Of a stretch of 64,000 nt of DNA, positions 35,501 to 43,450 are shown one piece after another. The first letter of the stretch is position 1; every line of letters starts with the position of its first letter. This DNA comes from Lachnospiraceae bacterium (GTDB taxonomy: Bacteria; Bacillota; Clostridia; Lachnospirales; Lachnospiraceae): contig JAAUZK010000031.1 in the NCBI GenBank assembly GCA_014804655.1, forward strand, positions 12,477-76,476, read 5' to 3'. Under the pieces are notes generated by a model. The model ran no database searches. It saw only the letters and a list, made by a program, of their open reading frames with translations, and was not told the origin of the DNA. Both the position numbers and the translations under genes were made by a program.

Positions 35501-36453
35501 TACCCGTACACACCTGTTTCCAGCGGCATTGTAAGTGTATACACGCCGCCATCACCCTTTATCATCTCGTCTCCATCCCAGCCATTCATATCACCTTTTA
35601 CATATACTTTATCAGGTGCATTTGCATTCTTATAACGGAATGTTACTTTTTTGCCGTTAACTTCGGGGCTGACAATCCTTTCACCCTCATTCCAGTCGGC
35701 AGGTTCTGTAAATGTTACTTTTTCATCACCCTTGTTGACTCCACCTTCAGGCCAAACTACCCATGCTTCATATGTACCGGTTGCATTGGTTAAGTCAAGA
35801 TCCGCCGTCTGTTTATCATGATTGTTATTATTAAAAATATACTTAAATGACTCAGGATCAGACATCGTCAGAATATATGTATAACACAACGATTTCTCTG
35901 AATCCGGCTTAACTTCGTTACCCGGCCAACTTTCACCTTTGGTATCTGTATCCCCACCCCAATAGTATATGCGAACCTCCGGCCATGACTCCGTGTTTTT
36001 GAAATGCAGTTTAACAGTTACCGCTTCATCCCCGGCACCATCCGCTATCGGTTCATCGACAGCGCTGCCGGTGTCATCCGCGGGCGTATTATCGCCAACA
36101 TCCGAACCGTTATCGTCTCCGTCACTTTCATCCGGTGTTGCGCTGTCGCCTGTGCCTGCACTGCTATCAGCTGGTGCCGTACCGTCATCCGGACTTGCAG
36201 CGTCTCCTGCACCGTCGTTCTCATCACTGCCCGACGCTGCGTCGCCTGCTGCGTCACTGCCGCCTACGTCATTACTCTCACTGGTATAGACGGTTTTACC
36301 CCCCCCCACTTCATTTTCGGCCGCCAGAGAAGTCATTGCAAACCCCGGTGCAGTCGATACACTCGAAACGACTATGGCAAACGCCAGCAGCCAACTGAAG
36401 ACGCTGTTTGCCATTCTGTGCTTCTTTCGAAAGAATTTCTTTTCTCTCTCCAT
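29503..36453 (-). CDS. Secreted multidomain type I pullulanase (GH13)
   Basis: 2316 residues. A long signal peptide (to about 46), then an Asp/Gly/Ser-rich linker to about 145. Starch-binding modules follow: a CBM26-like one (about 146-245), two E-set modules (about 260-370 and 435-530) and a CBM41-like module (about 612-715). The CBM48-like N-domain begins near 820. The GH13 barrel carries YNWGYDP (about 1027), DVVYNHV (1073), nucleophile GFRFDLVG (1140), acid/base YGEGW (1171) and SCHDN (1256), so it should cut alpha-1,6 links of pullulan, amylopectin or glycogen. Then three FIVAR-type helical units (about 1474-1690) and several YTG..DYTVxYKxN beta repeats to the end. No LPxTG is seen. Transcribed alone. 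Confidence 0.93.
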   Translation of the reverse strand: MEREKKFFRKKHRMANSVFSWLLAFAIVVSSVSTAPGFAMTSLAAENEVGGGKTVYTSESNDVGGSDAAGDAASGSDENDGAGDAASPDDGTAPADSSAGTGDSATPDESDGDDNGSDVGDNTPADDTGSAVDEPIADGAGDEAVTVKLHFKNTESWPEVRIYYWGGDTDTKGESWPGNEVKPDSEKSLCYTYILTMSDPESFKYIFNNNNHDKQTADLDLTNATGTYEAWVVWPEGGVNKGDEKVTFTEPADWNEGERIVSPEVNGKKVTFRYKNANAPDKVYVKGDMNGWDGDEMIKGDGGVYTLTMPLETGVYGYKFYYEDGDKKYWIQDPSTNKIKPGTENDSLVVVTGLYDAEVDVTKGEENGLPNELRFQTEDPDTVEYVAVTYATETEGVEIDGNKIKIPETYEGETLDLTATATVGGKTETATLTLKIVEEKLVSPEVNGNKVTFRYQSEDATAVSVEYGDGPSAKSAEMTKEEGSDVFSCEIELETGKHLYQFKVDDKTISDPKNIRTENGKSVVYVPGLVVTKFNVATNKKTVLPEQMVVLTEDGKENQVDVTYAISEDVDGVNLDAAGKVITVGDYKGAIEMTVTATDDEKKYTANITVNAVEDTNKITLNLHYHRTDDTYDDWNVWGWMTGAEGKQYDFTAGDDDQVLKLEFEDARAIAAFNYIIRKGDWTDREDFGNRLVDLSDILCGTVDFYVESGKAEGTRVLGDDVLTGAKITSAVYDTETTSTIKVTTGIQIAGSVDDVFALKASVNKSEETVKVNKVTADGNVYTLEADANLSTAEAQQKKWFVVFDGYEYKITMPDVYSSNAFEDEYTYTGDDLGATWSKEKTTFKVWAPTAEEVTVNLYKSGTKGTDDKIESIAMTKGEKGIWTAVKTGDLNGTYYTYVAVQDGESVEACDPYARTTGVNGDRAMVIDLDSTDPAGWANDSGPNQGMSYNDSVIYELHVRDFSIDESSGISANHKGKFLGLTETGTTNETGQPTGLDYLVDLGVTHIHLLPSYDYGSVDETRLDEEQYNWGYDPVNYNVPEGSYSTDPYNGEKRVKEMKQMIKTLHDNDINVIMDVVYNHVYNADEFCFNQLVPKYFSRTNADGSYSNASGCGNDTASERAMVRKYIVDSVNYWADEYHIDGFRFDLVGLLDTETINEVVETVHQKHPDAIFYGEGWTMDSAVSKPNITMAAQTNSAKTPNFAYFSDTIRDAIKGDNFDAKSTGFVTGATGLEANIAACFKAATSWCKSPTQTINYASCHDNYTLWDKISVSRSAALEEDRIRMNNLAAAIYMTAEGIPLIHAGEEILRTKPSLDPDEDNHGVEHNSYNLPDSVNSIKWSDLDKEEYRNVRDYYKGLIEFRKNHAALRLTSAADVAANVDYKWITNDVVMFVIGGKDTIAGEVSDGIVVIFNATDSEQAINLYNNYGVAEGTWNVCINDQKAGIKTLDSVTDGKVTVAPISAMVLVKGEAKDQESVYDKNELAIRKLQALKDLIAEYEKLEQGNYTDESWKTFTDALAAAKAIAEKSDVTVEEIDSAMDQLRAAYNGLEVPAGTVNKNELSGLVEQCRKLTEQGNYTYESWEKFTQARKKAEEVLAETDATQEEVNQAYEALKAAYEGLAEYTGPVDNSALKDLVNKYGKIEQGDYTDESWAAFQEALKEAERVVNDPDATQADIDRARAALEQAYEDLEEAQHGLWVKWADASMFTQDEDGAYHITYTGKAIKPAILVYDGTSQLKEKTDYTVAYKKNTNAGEAIITVTGKGNYAQSLQQSFFIDKVDIGTLEIADLYGVVAANNTKQVKPTPVVKYNGKALKLKTDYTVAYKNPETDGKTPDTYTVILESNANSTNFTGSKEIQMVLANKDEQVLMSKVTIKKIPARPYEWNETAGKGKVQEPDVVVTYKNNTLICKDDSKPEESWDYEVIYDTKHTEVGETATITVKGSGKKYVGEKTASFKITGTALKASKVSLKDVPKAGLVYTGAAQEPEVVVDGVDDTEENGYKKFAVEYQKNKDVGTATVVVTGINGYTGTVKKTFKITAYDIAKEDSLFTYGENNVITGQIPYAKGGSKLTDENVNARFTVNGAVKREQALEQGKDYTLSYKKNTAVGDASVSIKGKGNYKGTIKDIPFTIIPRDLSKLEDYAVAGDILEKNAKKYNTVIPVITDLNGKKLQNKTDFTVDKLTAYTYEDGSEIKGDPAVGSVIKVTAKAKEGNYTGEVSTTFRVIANDKNIAAAKVKVEPQIYTGAEVKLNYNDITVEMKENGKWVAIDKSNFEITGYSNNTKKGTAKVTIHGIGEYGGTKTVSFKINAKPMTSDTR

Positions 36454-36872
36454 TGTTTTCCCTTCCTTTCTTTTTAGTCCTTCACCATTTTCATAGATAA
36501 TACATCTCAGTTCATCTTATATAACAACACTTTATCACTTCGTTTATTTTCCCACAAGTATGCGTAGCGAAATTATACGAAAATTTTTATTCTCGTTTTT
36601 TGTGCAATATATACAAATTGCTGGTATATAATGGCAGAATCACCTACAGATGTATAGAAAGCAAATTCAATCAGCCCTTAGAAGACTACATGAAATGGAA
36701 CTTCTTATGCATAAACTACCAAAAAAGTCCCCTAGATTCGAAAAAATACAAAATTTAGTGTTGTCCCTATTCCATATTACACATAGTATTTAATAATTTG
36801 CCACTCCTGTTGAAACTCCAACTCCCCACAATATGATGCGTATAATACCACATATAAATAGCAGATAGGATG
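36454..36872. other. Intergenic region upstream of the pullulanase gene
   Basis: AT-rich. The minus strand has TATAAT near 36577 that could start the pullulanase transcript, but the -35 is unclear. On the plus strand a 47-codon frame (36650-36793, MYRKQIQSALRRLHEMELL) follows TATAAT but has no ribosome site. Nothing else was recognised. Confidence 0.35.
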
Positions 36873-37358
36873 TTATCTTTCAGGATACCTTAAATAATAT
36901 ATATCATTATGTTCCATATACTTAGTTTTTTTGAATCCGTGCTTTATGTAGAATTTCGCCGCCAACTCATTTTCTTTATGGCAGCCTAAAGCTATAGGTC
37001 TAACTCCGAAATCTTTGTAAACTTCAGCAATTGTCATTTCCAGTGCCTTACCCCCAATTCCTTTTCCACGATACTTTTTATCGATAACAAACCCCATTAA
37101 GCGATAAAAGGGCACACTTTTCATTTCAGGTGGATCAGTTTCCCATTCTATTGCTTCTCCAAGCATAATTAATCCTATATATACATCATTTTTTATGATT
37201 GCAAAAGTATGACCGATACAACAATGTTCAATTCCATAATTCGTATATTCCATTATCGTATTTATGTTATCAACAAAATTTTCGCTTATATCGCTTCTGT
37301 CAATTCTACTTGCAAGTGCAAAGTTTTTATGTGTAAGCTCTTTGAGTTCAATGTCCAT
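36873..37358 (-). CDS. GNAT-family N-acetyltransferase
   Basis: 161 residues, one GNAT domain. Motif A, which binds the acetyl-CoA pyrophosphate, reads MGFVIDKKYRGKGIGGKALEM, and the closing motif ENELAAKFYIKHGFKKTKYM is also typical. The N-terminal part TFAIIKNDVYIGLIMLGEA supplies the first strands. The acceptor (antibiotic, amino acid or protein) cannot be told. The ATG at 37358 is preferred over the track start because AAGG lies 8 bases in front and homologues start near it. It follows the broken DUF2344 gene with a 44-base gap. Confidence 0.85.
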   Translation of the reverse strand: MDIELKELTHKNFALASRIDRSDISENFVDNINTIMEYTNYGIEHCCIGHTFAIIKNDVYIGLIMLGEAIEWETDPPEMKSVPFYRLMGFVIDKKYRGKGIGGKALEMTIAEVYKDFGVRPIALGCHKENELAAKFYIKHGFKKTKYMEHNDIYYLRYPER

Positions 37359-37402
37359 AATATCAACCTTGCCTTTATAGATTTGTTTGTCGCTCCTACG
37401 CA

Positions 37403-37736
37403 CTATCCAACCTCTGCAAGAGAAATAAACCTGTGAACGTCTCCATCTTTCGCAGTATCAGTGTACGTCTCCAGTCTGGTCACCTGATAAGCCAGTGGGG
37501 AAATATCTATTCCCACAAACTGACAGAACTTCTCAAATATAATCGTAGGTTTTATATTGCCACTGCTGCTTGCATTAACCAGCATGTAGATTGCTCCATC
37601 CGGCTGCGCTCCGATTTCATCGATGCCCTGCTTTAAATCCAGTTCTACAACGCTCTTTTTCGTCTCTTTCTTGTAAGGGATGATGTCCTATAAATTTCAT
37701 TGTGCCATATTTGGCGAATTTGATTCTGATTTTCAT
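37403..37736 (-). pseudogene. Broken DUF2344 (radical SAM-linked) protein gene
   Basis: The 5' part, from an ATG at 37736 with GAGG 8 bases upstream, reads MKIRIKFAKYGTMKFIGH, the N-terminal signature of DUF2344 (TIGR03936) proteins. The family reading frame then breaks. A shifted frame gives IIPYKKETKKSVVELDLK, and LVNASSSGNIKPTIIFEKFC with PLAYQVTRLETY, resembling the C-terminal end of the same family. About 100-130 residues between them are missing. The simplest reading is an internal deletion with a frameshift. The track shows only the last 60 residues. Confidence 0.7.
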
Positions 37737-37858
37737 TTGCTAGTCCTCATTTTGGAAAAAGTCCTCCACCTTACGGCGAAGGACTATACTTTCGACCCAA
37801 CCACTTATATACCGCATATTGGTCAGCGGTATACTTTCTTTGTAATTTCATTCTATTA

Positions 37859-39157
37859 TTATTTCCCCGAAATCACAATCTTGTCAAAGGCAATGTAAGG
37901 CAATACGTCACTGCCGTTTTCTACCGTCTCTTTGGAGATGTCTACCACATTCATCAGCATCCTGGCAAGGTTGCCGCTGATCATCGTCTCGCTTACCGCA
38001 CCGGTGATTTCTCCATTCTCAATTAAAAAGCTGTTTTTGGCCACCCCGGAAAAGTCTCCGCTGCTACCCGGTCTTCCTCCTGAGAAGCGTCCTACGATAA
38101 GCCCTTTTTTGATTCCTTTCAGAATTTCCTCATAGGGAGTAGCGCCGCCCTCGATGATGACAGAGAAGGAAGAGCTCTTCTCACGCTCAAATCCGGACTT
38201 ATTTGCCACATACAGAGAGATCATAAAGGATTTAAGTATACCGTCCTTTATAATATCATAGTCTTCTTCCAGAAAACCGTCCGACGTAATGTGATCCCTG
38301 TCTACAACGCGGGGATCGGATGGTTTTATGGAAAGGGTAAGCCGTTCATCTGCCACCTTTTCATTCAGCTTATTAAGCCATATACTTGTCTTCTCCAAAA
38401 TGGCAGAATCACATGCGAAATTGCTGAGAATACCGTAAAGGAAAGAGCCAAGGCTGTCGGGAGTCAGGACGATGACACCCTCAAACTTGCCTTCAAGGGG
38501 AGTCGTCACAAGCTGAGCTTCCGCCTCCTTTAACTGTGTTTCAATGGTTCCCAGTTCTATAAAGGGGTTATCCAGATTATCTGTCATTACGCCTGTTCCA
38601 CAGATTGAAGTGGTCACATCTCCTTCATGCCCTGCAAACGACAGAGAAACCGAATACTTTCCCTTAAATACTTCACATTCCGTACCGTTGGTATTCAGGT
38701 AAAGGGTATGGATCTTCTGATGGGAAACGCTCAGTTGATCCACAAGGACCTTGGGATATCGCTTTTCGATATCAGCCATCAGTTCCCTGGTTCGTTCAAA
38801 GAGGCGTTCCATATCCGGCTCATAGCCGTTGTCATGAAAGCACTGTTTCTCCTGTACGGGTGCAATATCATATGCCTCATCCGCAATTCCCGATTCTGCA
38901 GAGGCAAGGGCCCCCTCCACAGCCGAATCGATGGAAACGTCGTCCAACTTATTCGTGGTGATGGAGCCTTTTTTGTTTTGATGATATACCGTAAGATTTA
39001 AACCATTGTCAAATAAGGTGCGGAACAGGGTAAACTCCCCGCCCTCTACATTAAATTCCTGTGTTTCCGTTTCCGTCACCCAGAATCCTGCCTTGTCCAC
39101 ACTATGTCTTTTTAAGGCGTCATTTACCCTGCCGCCTGCGCTTTTAATATCTACCAT
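37859..39157 (-). CDS. tldE: TldE/PmbA-family metalloprotease subunit
   Basis: 432 residues of the PmbA/TldE family. TldE forms a complex with TldD that degrades unfolded or modified peptides and matures some ribosomal peptides, such as microcins. TldE itself lacks the HExxxH zinc motif, as here; family marks are NGLNLTVYHQNKKGSITTN, FSGGRPGSSGDFSGVAKNSFLIENGE and SGNLARMLMNVVDIS. The start at 39157 (MVDIKS) follows a dispersed leader motif with AAAGG unusually far away (12 bases). It is 54 bases after tldD. Confidence 0.9.
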   Translation of the reverse strand: MVDIKSAGGRVNDALKRHSVDKAGFWVTETETQEFNVEGGEFTLFRTLFDNGLNLTVYHQNKKGSITTNKLDDVSIDSAVEGALASAESGIADEAYDIAPVQEKQCFHDNGYEPDMERLFERTRELMADIEKRYPKVLVDQLSVSHQKIHTLYLNTNGTECEVFKGKYSVSLSFAGHEGDVTTSICGTGVMTDNLDNPFIELGTIETQLKEAEAQLVTTPLEGKFEGVIVLTPDSLGSFLYGILSNFACDSAILEKTSIWLNKLNEKVADERLTLSIKPSDPRVVDRDHITSDGFLEEDYDIIKDGILKSFMISLYVANKSGFEREKSSSFSVIIEGGATPYEEILKGIKKGLIVGRFSGGRPGSSGDFSGVAKNSFLIENGEITGAVSETMISGNLARMLMNVVDISKETVENGSDVLPYIAFDKIVISGK

Positions 39158-39208
39158 ATTATAACCATGCCTTTCCGTAGCCTGCCGCCTACGCCGCAGA
39201 CACAAATC
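39158..39208 (-). repeat. Dispersed leader motif, copy 2 (tldE)
   Basis: Minus strand: TTTGTGTCTGCGG..GGCAGGCTACGGAAAGGCATGGTTATAAT, then the tldE ATG. The inner ATGGTTATAATATGGTAG could encode a 5-residue peptide overlapping the tldE start. Confidence 0.6.
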
Positions 39209-39211
39209 GTT

Positions 39212-40597
39212 TTAACGTCCACCTATCATAATCTTGCAGCGGAGAGCCGGACCGCCCATGCCCACCGACATCGGCTGCTTTTTGCCACACGTACCGCTGC
39301 AGGTCCAGATGACCTCATCCGATACCATATCCACCGTCTTTAACATATCAAAGGCGACTCCTGAGACCGTGGTATCAAGAATAGGACGTGCAAGTTTCCC
39401 TTTTTTGATCTCATATCCCATGGTGACACCGAACATAAATTCGCCCGTAAGGTCTGCCTGCCCATTATTTGTGTTGATCAGATAATAACCGTCATCCACC
39501 GATGCGATAATATCTTCCAGCTTATCTTTTCCAGGCAGCACAGCCGTATTTCTCATGCGGATAAGCGGTTCATCCGAAAATGACCACGCACGGGCGTTAC
39601 CCAGAGGATTCATGTTAAAGTGCTGTGCGCTTTCGCGGCTGTTCAGATATCCTGTCAAAATGCCGTCCTTTATCAGAACTGCATCTTCCGCCGGCGTTCC
39701 CTCGTCGTCCAGAAATACGGGAAGCGGAGCAGGCTTACCAAAAGCGGTATGCGCAAAATCCACAAGGTTCACAAGCTCAGAAGCCACACGCCTGCCCAGA
39801 TTCGGTCCCGCCACGGAACCGCTCTGCACAAGGTCTGCTTCGACCGTGTGCCCCACCGCCTCATGTGCGATCATTCCGGACAAAAATCCTCCCAGAACCA
39901 CCGTTTTATAACCTGCGTCGGCATGGACGCCTTCGCGTTTGTGCATCAAGGTCTCATATAATTTATCTATTTCCGGGTAAAGGAGCGCCGGATCTGAAAA
40001 ATTATCCTCAAAATTGCCAAAACCGCCCACCGGTGTATATAATTCAACAGGATCACCCGAAGCCGATTCCGTGTTAAAGCTAAAAATAATGTGGACGCGC
40101 GGTGATGTGGTATGCCCATTGTAACCATCGGACGTGCATAATATTTTTTCCATGGAGTCCGCTCTCATTATGACGGAGCGGCTGGACAGATCAGGATAAG
40201 TTCCGGCAATGTAAGCGTCCAGCTCCTTACAGAACTCAAGATATCGTTTCTGCTCTGTGTCGGAAATCACTTTACCAACCGGTATCTGCCCTGCCGGTAT
40301 GACGGGGAAGGTGCCTTTATTCTTTTGGATATGTCTGTCCATAAACATAGCATTCTCCGTAGCCGCCTTCAATACAGTTTCCGCGGCCAAGGAAGAGCAT
40401 TCCGCCATAGATGAGAAACCGTACACTCCGTTCTTATATACTCTTGCGCAAACTCCTGAGACCTCGGAACGGCTGTTGGATGTCAGGCTGCCCTGTACCA
40501 ACGCGATATGCCTGTTACGGTTCTCCTGCGCTCTCAGTTCCATATGTACACCATCTTTAAACAGTGCCTTTTTACCTGAAATAAAATCATCAAGCAT
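39212..40597 (-). CDS. tldD: TldD metalloprotease subunit
   Basis: 461 residues. The zinc-site helix HEAVGH (HExxxH) is in GMIAHEAVGHTVEADLVQSG near residue 240, with the later TNNGQADLTGEFMFGVTMGYEI and a C-terminal CSGTCGKKQPMSVGMGGP holding the last zinc-site residues. It is the active partner of TldE and hydrolyses peptides without tight sequence specificity. The start at 40597 (MLDDF) has AAGGAGG just before it. An extended -10 promoter lies 70 bases upstream. No ribosomal-peptide precursor is seen next door. Confidence 0.92.
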   Translation of the reverse strand: MLDDFISGKKALFKDGVHMELRAQENRNRHIALVQGSLTSNSRSEVSGVCARVYKNGVYGFSSMAECSSLAAETVLKAATENAMFMDRHIQKNKGTFPVIPAGQIPVGKVISDTEQKRYLEFCKELDAYIAGTYPDLSSRSVIMRADSMEKILCTSDGYNGHTTSPRVHIIFSFNTESASGDPVELYTPVGGFGNFEDNFSDPALLYPEIDKLYETLMHKREGVHADAGYKTVVLGGFLSGMIAHEAVGHTVEADLVQSGSVAGPNLGRRVASELVNLVDFAHTAFGKPAPLPVFLDDEGTPAEDAVLIKDGILTGYLNSRESAQHFNMNPLGNARAWSFSDEPLIRMRNTAVLPGKDKLEDIIASVDDGYYLINTNNGQADLTGEFMFGVTMGYEIKKGKLARPILDTTVSGVAFDMLKTVDMVSDEVIWTCSGTCGKKQPMSVGMGGPALRCKIMIGGR

Positions 40598-40665
40598 TAT
40601 TGTTTCCTCCTTATTTTCATGGCAGGCAAAGAAACATTTCCACTTCTTTGCCCACAAACAAATTC

Positions 40666-40671
40666 AGTATA
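40666..40671 (-). promoter_or_regulatory. Extended -10 promoter for tldDE
   Basis: TGTGCTATACT on the minus strand fits TGnTATACT, 69 bases before the tldD start and just after the preceding gene's stop. Confidence 0.5.
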
Positions 40672-40694
40672 GCACATCCTGCGCATATCCACAA

Positions 40695-41981
40695 TTATTT
40701 CACCCAAAACGCCTCGTATTGCACATCCTCATCACAATACATGTTGGCAAACGTCAGGTCAGCATCATTGTAACAAATTCTGCTGTTTTCGCTGTAAATG
40801 GAGTAAATTCCCTCTTTTGCCAATCCGGCCAGCGCATCGTACTGAAGCGTGTCCGCGATATAGACGGGAATCATCCGAAGCAGAATTTCACTACAGCTCG
40901 ATTCGCTGCTATAGCATACCAGATCACTGCAGGCACTCCTGCAGATGCCGTCTTTTGTATCCAGATACGGGGTGCGTCTCTCTCCGCCTGAATATAAGTA
41001 AAATAAATGCTGCGCACTGCCCAATGCATAATCACGGAGACAGACTATACATGACGGACCGCTGTATTGTATGCTTGCCGCAGGATAAATCGTGGTATCC
41101 TGTCTGTTGTAAAAAATATAATCATAGACCTCTCCACTCCGGTCCAGATTTCTGGTAAATCCGTCCAGACTGGAAATGCAGCCCCTAAAATAACCTGCCG
41201 AAATCATCTCCTGTACCAGATAGTCCACAATAAAAGCATTCTTCATCCAATAAAAATCAATAAAACTTCCGATCTCATTTTCCGAAGCAAAATCCAGATA
41301 CTCCTCTGCTACCCTCAGACAGATCCTGTTTTCTCCCAGAAGTTCCAGATCTATCATCCGCGTATCATTGGCGAACCCTGCTACTGCGGCGTAGTAATCC
41401 GCCACATCCTGATTCAGATAAGGATCATATTCCACCGTCTGATATTCCTCCGTGCAGTAGAATAAACCATCATATTGCTCATAAACAGGCGCAAGATAGA
41501 GGCTTCTGTCCTCGGATTCCTGAATCAAAGAAAATGCCCGGTACAGAACATCGTCTACCTTCATCTCCTCGTTTGGATGGCGATTGATATAGTACATATT
41601 GTGAACATTTTCGTATTCCACATCATTTGTAAACATCCGAAACGCATATTCTGTGGCAGCGGAATAACATGCGGTGATCTCCTTATTCTCCGCTGTGGCT
41701 GAAGCCTCGCCCTGTCCCAGGCAATACAAAAACACAAAATCATCGCTACAATTTAGTTCTGAAGAATCGGCTTCTATTTCACTCCATCCGGAATCCTTTG
41801 ATGAAAGATTTGCCACACTAATAGCTAAAAAAAATGCTCCCACGATCAAAAAAACGACGGCCAGAACCAATCTCAGCCGCCTGTGCTCTGCCGGAAGTTC
41901 AATCTTATTCACTGGTTTCGGATGCGGCAGGTCTCTTCCCCCGCCGCCGGTTCTGCTTTCCCTCAAAGTTCTTCTCCTCAT
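40695..41981 (-). CDS. Membrane-anchored protein, faintly ApbE-like
   Basis: About 428 residues. A basic cytoplasmic tail (to about 37) is followed by one hydrophobic helix, LVLAVVFLIVGAFFLAI, and an exported domain rich in Tyr and Cys. Its order recalls ApbE flavin transferases: an early INRHPNEEMKVDDVLYRAF, then IGSFIDFYWMKNAFIVDYLVQEMISAGY (ApbE: IDLGGIAKGYAVD), then ISSLDGF. The ApbE catalytic and metal-binding residues are not evident, so activity is doubtful. The start is unclear: ATG 41981 has AGGA too close, and a TTG 15 bases later with GAGGAG is as good. A GC-rich hairpin just upstream argues against the track start. Confidence 0.5.
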   Translation of the reverse strand: MRRRTLRESRTGGGGRDLPHPKPVNKIELPAEHRRLRLVLAVVFLIVGAFFLAISVANLSSKDSGWSEIEADSSELNCSDDFVFLYCLGQGEASATAENKEITACYSAATEYAFRMFTNDVEYENVHNMYYINRHPNEEMKVDDVLYRAFSLIQESEDRSLYLAPVYEQYDGLFYCTEEYQTVEYDPYLNQDVADYYAAVAGFANDTRMIDLELLGENRICLRVAEEYLDFASENEIGSFIDFYWMKNAFIVDYLVQEMISAGYFRGCISSLDGFTRNLDRSGEVYDYIFYNRQDTTIYPAASIQYSGPSCIVCLRDYALGSAQHLFYLYSGGERRTPYLDTKDGICRSACSDLVCYSSESSCSEILLRMIPVYIADTLQYDALAGLAKEGIYSIYSENSRICYNDADLTFANMYCDEDVQYEAFWVK

Positions 41982-41999
41982 TCCTGTTTCATTCAACAC

Positions 42000-42029
42000 G
42001 GCGCACGGAATGAAATGCTCCCGTGCGCC
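42000..42029 (-). promoter_or_regulatory. Leader hairpin upstream of the ApbE-like gene
   Basis: GGCGCACGG and CCGTGCGCC pair perfectly around a 12-base loop, 18 bases before the chosen start. It lies inside the longer track ORF, which makes that start unlikely, and may act in mRNA stability or translation. Confidence 0.4.
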
Positions 42030-42055
42030 ATACATTTATATAAGAAATTCTTAAG

Positions 42056-42143
42056 TTTAATTCGAGTTCGCCGAGATGCACAGCATCTCATGGGCGATAT
42101 CTCGCAATCGAGCTTGCCTCGCAACCCCGCAAAGCTCAATTTT
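42056..42143 (-). repeat. Cluster of small hairpins, repeat family B copy 2
   Basis: Minus strand: AAAAAATTGAGC..GCTCGATTGCGAGAT..GAGATGC-TGT-GCATCTC, directly after the oppF stop. It shares 15 identical bases and the AAAAAATYGAGC start with 29325-29385 on the plus strand. Confidence 0.5.
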
Positions 42144-43448
42144 TTATATTACCGCCAATAATATCAACAGCAGGAAGATAAGCACGATCACAGCCAGAGT
42201 GATCAGCCCGGCAATAGCCCCTCTCTTACATGCCCTGTAATTTCGAATATGATTGATCCGCCTGAAGATAAATGCCGCAATCAGTCCGAGTATTGGCAGG
42301 AAGAATGAAAGAAGCTTATATATGAATGATCCCGTATCATGAACAGGCGGAAGCTTTATCTCATCCTCTGAGGCTGTCACCTCCTGCACATGATCCGTAA
42401 TCTCAGTACCGGAAAAATTAATGGTAATAGCTTTAACAGGCTCATTCTTGTCCCTGATGGCTTTATACTCCTCAATCTCCTTTTTGCTTCCGTATACATA
42501 GTGGTTATGGCCGATGTTGACTAACTCCGGCTCTTCCTCGCTGTAATCATGGATGGAAGGATCGTATGTATAGAGCACTTTGTTCTTCTCAAGTTTCGGA
42601 TCCGGAATGGGAATCGCCGAAATCAGAGAGTGGGTGTAAGGATGCAGTGGAAAGTTGAAAAGCTCCTCCGCCTCTGCAATCTCCACAATTTTACCTTTAT
42701 AAATAACACCGATACGATCTGAAATAAACCTTACCACAGACAGATCGTGTGCAATAAAGAGATATGTAATCTCTTTTTCACGCTGGAATTTCTTCATCAG
42801 GTTCAGCACCTGCGCACGAATAGACACATCCAGCGCAGAAATAGGCTCATCCGCCACTACCAGCTCCGGTTCCATAACCATAGCGCGGGCGATACCGATA
42901 CGCTGACGCTGTCCGCCGGAAAACTCATGCGGGTATCTGGTCAGATGTTCAGGCAGAAGCCCTACCTCTTTGATCATATTTTCCACCTTTTGCTGACGGT
43001 CAGCCTTGCTCGTATAGAGATGGAAATTGTACAGTCCTTCGGAAATAATATAATCCACTGTCGCTCTGTCATTTAAAGAAGCGGCAGGATCCTGGAACAC
43101 CATCTGAATGTTACGAATCACCTTACGATCCAGTGCGCGGGGAATTTTCCCTGAAATACGGACACCTTTATACAATATTTCACCGCCTGCAAGCGGATTA
43201 ACGCGAATGACAGCCCGTCCCACAGTAGTCTTTCCCGAACCGGATTCTCCTACCAATGAAAAAGTTTCTCCTTTGTAAATATCAAAGGAAGCATTCTGTA
43301 CGGCTTTGACCGCATTTTCCTTTTTTCCAAAAGTGATATCAACGTTCTTAACCGACAGCAGGATTTCCTTTCCGTCTTCATTAAGCGGTCCATGTTCGGG
43401 AAAAACGGTGGCGGTACTTGATTTTGAGTTTGAATTTAAATTTGACAC
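42144..43448 (-). CDS. oppF: Oligopeptide ABC transporter ATPase OppF with membrane tail
   Basis: About 434 residues. Walker [16 protein letters not shown]-loop [16 protein letters not shown], signature [15 protein letters not shown], Walker [15 protein letters not shown], and the peptide-family end [17 protein letters not shown]. Ordinary OppF stops near 330; here about 100 residues more follow, ending in two hydrophobic helices ([19 protein letters not shown] and [20 protein letters not shown]) that could anchor the ATPase in the membrane. The ORF opens with GTGATTGTG; the second GTG (43448) is better placed from GGGGG. It follows oppD without a gap. Confidence 0.9.
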   Translation of the reverse strand: MSNLNSNSKSSTATVFPEHGPLNEDGKEILLSVKNVDITFGKKENAVKAVQNASFDIYKGETFSLVGESGSGKTTVGRAVIRVNPLAGGEILYKGVRISGKIPRALDRKVIRNIQMVFQDPAASLNDRATVDYIISEGLYNFHLYTSKADRQQKVENMIKEVGLLPEHLTRYPHEFSGGQRQRIGIARAMVMEPELVVADEPISALDVSIRAQVLNLMKKFQREKEITYLFIAHDLSVVRFISDRIGVIYKGKIVEIAEAEELFNFPLHPYTHSLISAIPIPDPKLEKNKVLYTYDPSIHDYSEEEPELVNIGHNHYVYGSKKEIEEYKAIRDKNEPVKAITINFSGTEITDHVQEVTASEDEIKLPPVHDTGSFIYKLLSFFLPILGLIAAFIFRRINHIRNYRACKRGAIAGLITLAVIVLIFLLLILLAVI

Positions 43449-43450
43449 AA

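Noticed and set aside
35969-36477. Long plus-strand ORFs opposite the pullulanase N-terminus
   Set aside because: Low-complexity Ser/Val/Pro strings that mirror the Asp/Gly linker on the other strand; shadows.
36650-36793. 47-codon plus-strand frame MYRKQIQSALRRLHEMELL upstream of the pullulanase gene
   Set aside because: No ribosome site, overlaps another tiny frame and matches nothing I recognise; kept only as a remark in the intergenic entry.
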